From assembly GCA_017527495.1 (NCBI GenBank), contig JAFXPY010000009.1:1-53722 (forward strand): a DNA stretch of 53,722 bases. The letters are read 5' to 3'. Position 1 is the stretch's first letter. Each line of letters opens with the position of its first letter. Shown here piece after piece: positions 1 through 8,200 of the stretch. This DNA is from Paludibacteraceae bacterium (GTDB taxonomy: Bacteria; Bacteroidota; Bacteroidia; Bacteroidales; Paludibacteraceae). The translations under genes and the position numbers were made by a program. The notes below the pieces were generated by a model, which saw only the letters and a list, made by a program, of their open reading frames with translations, did no database searches and had not been told where the DNA came from.

Positions 1-216
1 ATTATAGATTATCGCGTAGCGATTTTCTTTTAATAGGGTAGCCGATTATATTTATCCATTGATTTCCCGTTAGGGAATTTCTATGTCGAAAAATGAATTT
101 AAAAGATATTCCCTAACGGGAAATAACGCTGATTATCAATAGCAATGCTATTAAAAGCTAACCCCTACGGGGTATAATCTCAATAAAAGTGATACTGAAC
201 ATTAGCGGGAAACTTT
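1..216 (+). mobile_element. MITE-like element B1 (left end cut by window edge)
   Basis: This is a non-coding element matching, in reverse orientation, the element at 15780-16012. It contains four modules, each a GC-rich palindrome beside a CTTTTAATAG-like word: about 9-36 and 62-84 facing right, 97-125 and 147-178 facing left. The right end is GAAACTTT (209-216), the same terminal inverted repeat as copy B2. Alignment with B2 suggests about 15 bp are missing at the window edge, so the left target duplication cannot be seen. No ORF is present. Mobility is inferred from the repeat structure, not observed. Confidence 0.6.
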
Positions 217-300
217 AGTATAGTTATAGGGTTTATATGAGATTTTTTATTATCTAAATTTTGTGTTTACCTCAATTATTACGATATTTGATAGTAATTA

Positions 301-331
301 TTGCTAAATTCGTTAAAAAGTATTACCTTTG
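301..331 (+). promoter_or_regulatory. Bacteroidota-type promoter of psuK
   Basis: TTG at 301-303, 20 bp, then TACCTTTG at 324-331, matching the TTTG/TAnnTTTG consensus. The expected transcription start lies a few bases downstream. This leaves a short leader before ATG 351 and rules out the longer upstream reading frame as the start. Confidence 0.7.
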
Positions 332-350
332 CCAAATAAATCATCTTACC

Positions 351-1265
351 ATGAATATATGTGTTATTGGCGGCTCAAATCTTGATATTTCAGCCACTCT
401 GTTTGCCCCATTCATTGCCAACGATTCTAATCCGGGTCATGTATCACTCGGCCATGGCGGCGTTGCAAGAAACATTGCCCACAACCTGAAACTCTTAGGA
501 CATAATATTCGTTTCGTCACTATCTTTGGCACCGACATTTTCGGCAACATAATGAAAGACCACTGCAAAACGATAGGCTTAGACATCAGCCTTGCAGAAC
601 AAGTCAGCGATCACCGTACCGGCACCTATCTCTGCATCAACAATCATGCCGGTGATATGATTGCAGCAGTGGCTGACACTGACATTATCTCGCATATCAC
701 ACCACAATTCATTGAGCATCGTCTCGGTGAAATCAACAAAGCAGACATTATCATTGCCGACACTAATATCTCCCAAAACACACTCGACTACCTTCTCAAC
801 AATTGTGTCGTACCGATTTATGTCGATGCCGTAAGCAGCACAAAAGCATGGCGCATAATGAATGTGCTGAATAACAACCATATTTCAACACTGCACACTC
901 TCAAGCTCAATCACAAAGAAGCTCTTGCCATAACGCAAGAACAGACTGTGGCAGATGCGGCAATAAAGATCCTAAACAGCGGAGTGGAAAATGTGTATAT
1001 CACCCTTGGTATCGAAGGGGTCTATTGTGCAAGAAAAATAGAAGATAGCGAGACATGCCGTATTGAAGACATTACATACCCCTCTTTGCCTGTAGAGGTG
1101 AAAAACACCACCGGTGCCGGTGATGCTTTTCTTGCAGGAGTGGTACATGCTTTTAGCAAAGGAATAGACTTCCCGCAAACAGCCCAATACGGACTCATGG
1201 CAGCACGCGCAACGCTACTGAGCGAACAAGCCGTAAATCCCGACTTAGCTAATATATTGTTGTAA
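351..1265 (+). CDS. psuK: PfkB-family carbohydrate kinase, probable pseudouridine kinase
   Basis: This 304-aa cytosolic kinase is predicted to phosphorylate pseudouridine to pseudouridine 5'-phosphate. The ribokinase/PfkB fold shows in the N-terminal strand MNICVIGGSNLD, the glycine-rich HGGVARNIAHNL segment and the C-terminal NTTGAGDAFLAG signature, whose Asp (about residue 258) is the catalytic base in this family. The reading frame is open upstream to 261, but the promoter at 301-331 makes ATG 351 the credible start. The pseudouridine assignment rests mainly on psuG lying 122 bp downstream on the same strand, a conserved pairing. On sequence alone another nucleoside or sugar kinase is possible. 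Confidence 0.85.
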   Translation: MNICVIGGSNLDISATLFAPFIANDSNPGHVSLGHGGVARNIAHNLKLLGHNIRFVTIFGTDIFGNIMKDHCKTIGLDISLAEQVSDHRTGTYLCINNHAGDMIAAVADTDIISHITPQFIEHRLGEINKADIIIADTNISQNTLDYLLNNCVVPIYVDAVSSTKAWRIMNVLNNNHISTLHTLKLNHKEALAITQEQTVADAAIKILNSGVENVYITLGIEGVYCARKIEDSETCRIEDITYPSLPVEVKNTTGAGDAFLAGVVHAFSKGIDFPQTAQYGLMAARATLLSEQAVNPDLANILL

Positions 1266-1313
1266 GAAGTGAGATGCAAGACCGCTTTGCAGTAAGAAGT
1301 AAGAGAACTCGAA

Positions 1314-1382
1314 CATTTACTAACCAACAGCGACAGCTAACCAATATTTACTAACCAACAGCGACAGCTAACCAACATTTAC
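1314..1382. repeat. Two-copy tandem repeat between psuK and psuG
   Basis: A unit of about 32 bp (ATTTACTAACCAACAGCGAC followed by AGCTAACCAA) occurs twice head to tail. Just upstream, 1278-1290 carries AAGACCGCTTTGC, a word that recurs four times in the tandem repeats at 40878-41173. No function is evident. Confidence 0.6.
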
Positions 1383-1387
1383 TTTAT

Positions 1388-2299
1388 ATGAACAAATACT
1401 TATCAATTTCAGCAGAGGTGCAAGAAGCCCTCAACGCAGGCAAGCCTGTAGTGGCATTAGAATCAACAATTATCTCGCATGGCATGCCTTATCCCCAAAA
1501 TGTAGAAACAGCGCTACGCGTCGAACAAACCATTCGTGATAATGGTGCCGTTCCTGCCACGATAGCAATCATCGGCGGCAAACTCAAAGCCGGTTGTACA
1601 CCGGAAGAGATTGAGTATTTAGGCAAGAAAGGTCATGCCGTAACCAAAGCCTCGCGCCGCGACCTGCCCGTACTCATTGCGCGTGGCGAAGATGGTGCGA
1701 CAACAGTTACCACAACAATGATTATAGCCGCCATGGCGGGAATAAAAGTGTTTGCAACCGGCGGTATCGGCGGTGTGCACCGCGGGGCAGAAACGACAAT
1801 GGACATCTCTGCCGACCTTGAAGAATTGGCACAAACGCCGGTCATGGTTATCTGCGCCGGAGCAAAATCGATTCTCGACCTCGGACTCACACTTGAATAT
1901 CTTGAGACACATGGTGTGCCTGTTATTGGCTATCAAACAGAAGAATTGCCGGCTTTCTACACACGCCATAGCGGGTTTAAGGTTGACTATCGTCTTGATA
2001 GTCCGAAAGAACTTGCCGACGCTTTCCGTGCCAAATTAGACCTCGGACTGCGTGGCGGTATGTTAGTAACCAACCCTATACCTGAGGAGTATTCCATGCC
2101 GGCAGATGTTATCAACAAAGCTATAGATGAGGCTGTTGAAGAATCAAAACGCCTTGGCATACACGGCAAAGAGAGTACACCATTCTTGTTGGCTAAGATA
2201 AAAGACCTGACCGGTGGTGATAGTCTTGCAGCCAATATACAATTAGTGCTCAACAACGCCCGCCTCGCCGCCCGCACAGCAGCCGAATTGGCGAAGTAG
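1388..2299 (+). CDS. psuG: Pseudouridine-5'-phosphate glycosidase
   Basis: This 303-aa cytosolic enzyme reversibly splits pseudouridine 5'-phosphate into uracil and ribose 5-phosphate. It covers the full length of the PsuG/IndA family (Pfam Indigoidine_A). Recognisable family segments are VALESTIISHGMPYPQN near the N-terminus, the glycine-rich FATGGIGGVHRGAE around residues 122-135, and CAGAKSILD, whose Lys-160 aligns with the lysine that forms the ring-opened ribose adduct in characterised PsuG. With psuK upstream it forms a two-step salvage route for pseudouridine from RNA turnover. No uptake transporter is seen beside the pair. Confidence 0.95.
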   Translation: MNKYLSISAEVQEALNAGKPVVALESTIISHGMPYPQNVETALRVEQTIRDNGAVPATIAIIGGKLKAGCTPEEIEYLGKKGHAVTKASRRDLPVLIARGEDGATTVTTTMIIAAMAGIKVFATGGIGGVHRGAETTMDISADLEELAQTPVMVICAGAKSILDLGLTLEYLETHGVPVIGYQTEELPAFYTRHSGFKVDYRLDSPKELADAFRAKLDLGLRGGMLVTNPIPEEYSMPADVINKAIDEAVEESKRLGIHGKESTPFLLAKIKDLTGGDSLAANIQLVLNNARLAARTAAELAK

Positions 2300-2301
2300 A
2301 G

Positions 2302-2428
2302 AGATTTGAAGATTTGAGAGATTTGAAAATTTAAAGATTTGAGAGATTTGAAGATTTAAAGATTTGAAAATTTAAAGATTTGAGAGATTTGAAGATTTGA
2401 AAATTTAAAGATTTGAGAGATTTGAAGA
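2302..2428. repeat. Low-complexity GATTTGAAGATTTGA repeats
   Basis: Degenerate short repeats built from GATTTGAAGA and GAAAATTTAAA begin directly after the psuG stop. Element A1 is inserted at their right end, and the same words resume at 2718. Similar words occur after the cstA stop (about 45605-45640). Confidence 0.7.
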
Positions 2429-2717
2429 TATTGTTGTCCGATAAATCGTTTTTTCCCGTTAGGGAATATCTTTTAATAGTTATTGTTGGATTATAGGTTA
2501 TTCGGTTTCCCGTTAGGGAATATCTTTTAAACCAGTGATATTAAGATATTAAAAGAAAATCCCTACGGGATATAATTTGTAATTAACTTGAATATTCTAT
2601 TAAAAGATAATCGCTACGCGATATTTTCAAAAAACAAGCCCGTATTTTTGATATTTGTTATTATATTTATTTTCAATAACATATCAATGCATATATGTTT
2701 TTTATCTGACACCAATA
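2429..2717. mobile_element. MITE-like element A1, 289 bp, with 9-bp target duplication
   Basis: The left end TATTGTTGTCCGATAAA (2429-2445) is matched by the inverted right end (about 2700-2717). The perfect 9-bp direct repeat ATTTGAAGA flanks it at 2420-2428 and 2718-2726. A second copy of identical length and orientation lies at 50223-50511. Inside are four palindrome modules, at 2453-2479 and 2506-2530 facing right and 2545-2574 and 2596-2624 facing left. There is no coding capacity; movement would need a transposase supplied in trans, and none is seen in this window. Confidence 0.8.
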
Positions 2718-2738
2718 ATTTGAAGATTTGAAGATAAA

Positions 2739-2775
2739 ACCCGCAGATAGAATCCTTAAACTATCTGCGGGCTTT
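2739..2775 (-). terminator. Hairpin terminator after the 2818-5157 gene
   Basis: The perfect 11-bp stem CCCGCAGATAG / CTATCTGCGGG (2740-2750 and 2761-2771) has a 10-nt loop and short T-rich tracts on both sides. It lies 47 bp beyond the stop of the minus-strand T9SS gene. Confidence 0.8.
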
Positions 2776-2817
2776 ATTTACTGATTAAATGGCGTTTGAA
2801 CACCATTTAAACACAGG

Positions 2818-5157
2818 TTAAATCACTATCTTTGCAATCTGATTACCGATTCGAATCAAATATACACCATTATACAATAGCGTAAACTGAGACTTTACAG
2901 CACCGCTGTATATCGTCTGACCTGTTATTGTATATATCTGCATAGTCTGTTCCTCATGTCCATCGATAAAAATCTGATTTCCACTGACATAAACACCATG
3001 TAATTCATTATTTTCCAATCCGGAGCCAACGAGGAAATATGCCATATATCTTGCATCGCCGGTAACTATGATTGTTCGTGGGTTGTCGGTTACTTCATCA
3101 TTCCATTTGATGAATTGATAATTCTCTTTCGGATGGGCTTCAAGGACTGCTTCGGCACCAACAGGATAGTCGCCCGAGCCGGTCACTGTTCCCATGGCAT
3201 TATTGGCTGATACAGCTTCGATATGATAGGTTATGGCCTCTGCAAATATGGCTGTGTATGTTTCATTGTCAACAACAATAATACTGCGTTCCGCCTGACG
3301 ATTTCCATCGTTCCACATGATGAATTTGTAGCCTGTTTTGGCTTCTGCCTTTATGGTTGCCGTAGATAATGCCGCATAATGACCAGAGCCGGTCACCGTA
3401 CCCATGCTTGTATCGTTGCTCTCAACAGTAATGGTGAAATAGAGTTCCTCGAATTGTGCTTGCAGCGAGATGTCGCCTGTAACAATGAGAGTACGAGGGT
3501 TGTCGGTATTGCCGTCACTCCATTGCACAAATTCGTACCTATTTCCCGGTATTGCTGCAATAACAACTTCTGTACCATACGCATAAGAGCCTGAACCGGT
3601 TACACGCCCGTATGCAGGATTATTAGACGAAAGATTGACCTGATAAATATCTTCAACGAACAAAGCGTTTAGAATCAAATCATGGGTGAGATATATCTCT
3701 CGTTTTGCATCCGTATTGCCGTCCGACCACTGAACAAAATGATAGTGCTCATTAGCCACGGCTTGAAGTATCAGCAGATTGTCGTTGTCGCACGATGGTT
3801 CTTCAATAATTTCTATCGTTCCCTTGGTTGAGTCATTAGTGTACACATCGAATGAATAAGGTTTGCAAGTAATAGTCAGATTCAGTGTGACAATACTATC
3901 ACATCCGGCTACATTCTGTATTGTGTGCTGATACTGCCCTGACTGAGTGTAGGTTTCACCGAACCAAACATAACTGCCTTCGGCTGTTATGTCAAAGGTA
4001 GAATATGTCGTATCACATTCAATGTCGGCATAAATAGGGTAGTAGTTATCCTTTTCTGCTGTCGGCACCCATCTTGGGTTGTCGGTATTTCCGTCGTTCC
4101 AACTCACAAAATACTTGCCTTCTATTGTGTCGGCAAATATCTGCGTATAGGCGTTTGGTTCGGCAGGTGTTGTGGGGTCAAAGATTGTGTCTTTCTCAAA
4201 ATGAGCCGTGAAAATCACATCTTGTGCCGTCACACGGTATATAAAAGCCGTGTCGTAGCTATAACGCCGATTATTAAGTGCCCAGTATAGAAACTTATAT
4301 GAGCTTGGTGTTGTGGTTAGTATATATGCTGTGTCGCCAACATTGTACAAACCGTTACCCGATAATACCGCCCCACAGTCAGCAGGTTCGCAGGTAAGAC
4401 TGATTCTATATTGTGCTTGTGGCTCGGCGGGCGTGATTATCAAATTAAGTGTAATCACAGAGTCGCAACCTGCTGTATTCTGTATCGTATGCTGATACTG
4501 CCCCGATTGAGTGTAGGTTTCACCATACCAAACATAACTGCCTTCGGCTGTTATGTCAAAGGTAGAATATGTCGTATCACATTCAATGTCGGCATAAATA
4601 GGGTAGTAGTTATCCTTTTCTGCTGTCAGTACCCATCTTGGATTGTCGGTATTTCCGTCGTTCCAGCTCACAAAATACTTGCCTTCTATTGTGTCGGCAA
4701 ATATCTGCGTATAGGCGTTTGGCTCGGCAGGTGTTGTGGGGTCAAAGATTGTGTCTTGCTCAAAATGAGCCGTGAAAATCACATCTTGTGCCGTTACGCG
4801 ATATATAAAAGCAGTGTCGTCGCTATAACGCCGATTATTAAGTGCCCAGTATAGAAACTTATATGTGCTTGGTGTTGTGGTTAGTATATATGCCGTGTCG
4901 CCAACATTATACAAACCGTCACCCGATAATATTGCCCCACAGTCAGCAGGCTCGCAGGTAAGACTGATTCTATATTGTGCTTGTGGCTCGGCGGGAGTCG
5001 TTGGGTCAAACTCTGTATTTGGCTCTGCCGGTAAATCAGGGTCAAAAGGCACAAGCGGCTCTGCCGGTAAATCCGGGTTAAATGGCGTTTGAGCATATCC
5101 GGCAACACCACCAAACAACAGCAACAATAGAATAATTATATGATGATAAGGTTTCAT
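2818..5157 (-). CDS. T9SS-secreted protein with InlB-like repeats
   Basis: This 779-aa exported protein starts with a signal peptide (MKPYHHIIILLLLLFGGVAG). A proline-rich DLPAEP-type linker follows (about residues 24-58), then a 188-aa unit present twice (about 55-242 and 243-430), then four or more shorter divergent InlB B-repeat-like domains with the motif WSDGNTDNPRTIIVTGD. The last 75 residues (IDGHEEQTMQIYTITGQ to QIAKIVI) form a type A T9SS sorting domain, so the protein is expected to cross the outer membrane and be surface-anchored or released. Each 188-aa unit ends with a GETYTQSGQY...AGCDS segment common in Bacteroidota surface proteins. Its ligand is unknown; an adhesin-like role is inference. 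Confidence 0.85.
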   Translation of the reverse strand: MKPYHHIIILLLLLFGGVAGYAQTPFNPDLPAEPLVPFDPDLPAEPNTEFDPTTPAEPQAQYRISLTCEPADCGAILSGDGLYNVGDTAYILTTTPSTYKFLYWALNNRRYSDDTAFIYRVTAQDVIFTAHFEQDTIFDPTTPAEPNAYTQIFADTIEGKYFVSWNDGNTDNPRWVLTAEKDNYYPIYADIECDTTYSTFDITAEGSYVWYGETYTQSGQYQHTIQNTAGCDSVITLNLIITPAEPQAQYRISLTCEPADCGAVLSGNGLYNVGDTAYILTTTPSSYKFLYWALNNRRYSYDTAFIYRVTAQDVIFTAHFEKDTIFDPTTPAEPNAYTQIFADTIEGKYFVSWNDGNTDNPRWVPTAEKDNYYPIYADIECDTTYSTFDITAEGSYVWFGETYTQSGQYQHTIQNVAGCDSIVTLNLTITCKPYSFDVYTNDSTKGTIEIIEEPSCDNDNLLILQAVANEHYHFVQWSDGNTDAKREIYLTHDLILNALFVEDIYQVNLSSNNPAYGRVTGSGSYAYGTEVVIAAIPGNRYEFVQWSDGNTDNPRTLIVTGDISLQAQFEELYFTITVESNDTSMGTVTGSGHYAALSTATIKAEAKTGYKFIMWNDGNRQAERSIIVVDNETYTAIFAEAITYHIEAVSANNAMGTVTGSGDYPVGAEAVLEAHPKENYQFIKWNDEVTDNPRTIIVTGDARYMAYFLVGSGLENNELHGVYVSGNQIFIDGHEEQTMQIYTITGQTIYSGAVKSQFTLLYNGVYLIRIGNQIAKIVI
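3868..4995 (-). repeat. 564-bp in-frame tandem duplication
   Basis: Codons 55-242 and 243-430 of the 2818-5157 gene are nearly identical, differing at roughly a dozen residues. The period is 188 codons. The similarity extends to the DNA, indicating a recent duplication or gene conversion. Confidence 0.85.
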
Positions 5158-5182
5158 TGTGTCTAAATAATTAGCCTAATAT

Positions 5183-5248
5183 CTTATAGATTGGCGGGTA
5201 TGGGGTTGAAACATAACAATGTATGTTTATACCCGCCAAACCTATAAG
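5183..5248. terminator. Long hairpin between two T9SS genes
   Basis: Nested inverted repeats CTTATAG, TTGGCGGGTAT and AAACATA on the left pair with TATGTTT, ATACCCGCCAA and CTATAAG on the right. The hairpin sits 29 bp after the stop of the LRR gene and 26 bp before the next minus-strand start. It has no clear U-tract, so it may be an attenuator or processing site rather than a classical terminator. Confidence 0.6.
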
Positions 5249-5277
5249 ACTATTGTAAGTAATGTTTGGCAATAGAA

Positions 5278-8200
5278 TTATTTAACAACAACTTTTTCTA
5301 TTTTTGTTGCTGACTTAATAATATAGATGCCTGATTGAAGTTGTATATCATTGAGCATTACATTATCGTAAAGCATTATGCCTGTGATGGTGTAGATAGT
5401 TACATGCTCATCTGTTGCAATATTGCTGTTGATACTCGTTGGCATATTGGCTTTTACGCTGATAGTGAAGCGTGTGTTGTTCACACCGGCTTGGGTAGTG
5501 AATGTGTAATCACCTTGCTTTAAGTCAACGACTTGTTGTAGCTCATTATCGTAAATCTCAACTTCTTTGTCCATGCGTGATGCTGAAAGGGTATATTCGC
5601 CATCTGCTGCAACTTTATAGCCTAAAGATATTGCTTTATTGCTTGTTGGTTGTTCGTTGATAGCGTATAGTGTTTGTGCGTCAAGAGTGTAGAGACGGAC
5701 AGGTGCCGAACCATCCATTTTGACAGCATCGCGACCGAGTTCGTATTCTGCATCGGCTTCGTCGTTGAATACCACACGGGTGTGGTCGTCGCTATTGTTG
5801 CCTACAATAGTTATTTCAACAAAATAACGATTTTGTTCTGCTTGACGCTCGCGGCGAATGATATTGTTTGGTTTTATGCCTATTTGTGATGCCGTTTCGC
5901 AACCCAAAATATCCCAATATATAGTGCTTTGTGCATTGTTGGGGTTTTGAACAAAGAATGCCTCGTAAGGGCGGAAATGATACTCATCGTCGGCGGGGAT
6001 ATAGACATCATAGTCGTCTTTGTCTTTGCAACGCACATAGACCGGAGCATTGAACTTGCTAAACACACGAAGTGCACCCATATTGTAATAACTCGGGTAT
6101 GGGTTACCGATAAGCGACCAGTTGGCGTGTTGCTGATATTGCGAAGCATATACAGGCAGAATTGTCTCTGCGGAGCATGGGAATTGTGGATTTTCAATTG
6201 TAATTATAAGTGTTCCGTTTTCCGATGCTTGGAATATATAGCCTTTCATTGCTGTGAATTTACCACTCGTTGTGCGTTGCCAACCGCCACTGCCTTTTTG
6301 TGCTCGTGTTGCTCCGTCGTATTCATAAATCACATATTGTCCCGGACTCGATATATTATTGAAAGGAATATCAAATGGGAAGCATAGGTAATACCAAATG
6401 CCGGTTTTAATATCAAATTGTATTTTCAGTGTATCAGCAGAGAGGTTTTCGGCACATGCAAAAATAGAAGCTGCTGACGAGAGATTTATGTTTTGCGTTA
6501 TTGTGCCAACTTCAAGATTGACCAATGTGTCAACAGTAAATGCCGAACCGGCTGCGAGATTGATATTTTTTTCAGAATATTCAGCTTCATTATTTTGGAA
6601 TATAGATACATATACATCATTTGTAATATTTATTGTCTCATTGCTTGTGTTTTGGTTATAAATAGCAGTGATAGTCATGTCTGATTGTACATTGTAAAAA
6701 TCTTTGTCCCAACCAATGAATGTATAGCCGTTTGGTGTCTGTGGGTCTGGAGCAATAGCGGAATCGCCTTTTGCAACTTGTTGTGAGCCCAAATCGGCAC
6801 CATTGAAACCAACGAAATTAACAGTGAACGAAGCAGAATCACCAATAGCCAGAATGTCAAACTCTTTCCATACTGCAGCGGCTTTGTATAACTCAACCGA
6901 TTTCGCAGGAACATAAAGAGGAATGGTCGAGGTTTCAACACCAACGAATGCATCACTTGAAATTTGCGGTGGAGTTGTTGCCAAACATATAATTTTTTGT
7001 AGACTATCGCATTCACAGAAAGCATATTCTCCAATACTTGTAACACTATTTGGAATTTCTATTGAAGTCAGACTGCAACCATGGAAAGCACCTTGTCCAC
7101 CAATACTTGTTACGCTATTGGGAATAATAGTATTCTGACAACCTACAATTAGAGTGTTTGTTGAAGTCTTTATTATTGCATTACAATTATCACGACTATC
7201 ATATTTTGGATTTCCATCTTCAACAATTATTGTTGATAGTGAATAATTCTCCCAAAATGCATCTTCAGCTATATATCTAACACTTTTAGGTATAATAAGG
7301 TTCTTTATGTTACATCCCCAGAAAGCCATTCCATCAATAGTATCAACACTATTACCTAATGTTACATTTATCAAATTACTACAGCCTGCAAAAGCATCTA
7401 TTCCAATGCATTTTACACTATTAGGAATTTCTATTGAAGTAAGACTGCTACAATTAGAGAAAGCCATATATCCAATGCTTGTTACGCTATTGCCAATATT
7501 TATTGAAGTCAGACTGCTGCATTCAAAGAAAGCACTACTTTCAATACTTGTTACACTATTGGGAATTTCTATTGATGTCAGACTGCTGCAACCATAGAAA
7601 GCACTATTTCTAATATCTGTTACACTATCTGGAATTACTATTGATGTCAGACTTCTGCAATCAGAGAAAGTAGCATATCCAATACTTGTAACACTATTGG
7701 GAATTTCTATTGATGTCAAACTGCTGCAACCAGAGAAAGCATAACTTCCAATACTTGTTACACTATTAGGAATAACTATTGAAGTCAGACTGCTGCAACC
7801 AGCGAAAGCACTGTCTCCAATGTTTGTAACACTATCGTTGATAATAACTTTTGTAATACTATCACGATAATTATACCATGGAGAATGATTCGAAGAATAA
7901 TAACCATCCATCTCCCCTATTCCTGAAATGGTCAGCACACCATCACAGGAGAGTTGCCAAGTTAGATTATCACCATTTGCACCGCAAGTACCTGAATCAA
8001 GAACACATGGCTCAATAGATTCTATAGCCCGAATGTCAAACTCTTTCCATCCCTCAGCGGCTTTGTATAACTCAACCGATTCCGCAGGAACATAAAGAGG
8101 AATTGTAGAAGTGTTGACATCATTGAATGCACCACTTGCAATTTGCGGTGGAGTTGTTGCAAAACATGTAACTTTTTGTAGACTATCGCATTCAGCAAAA

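Noticed and set aside
261-350. Upstream extension of the psuK frame
   Set aside because: It needs a non-ATG start, lies over the promoter at 301-331, and the conserved kinase sequence begins at ATG 351.
1-2717. psuK-psuG as cargo of a composite transposon bounded by B1 and A1
   Set aside because: The two bounding elements belong to families with different termini, and each ordinarily has its own target duplication, so they would not act as matched ends.
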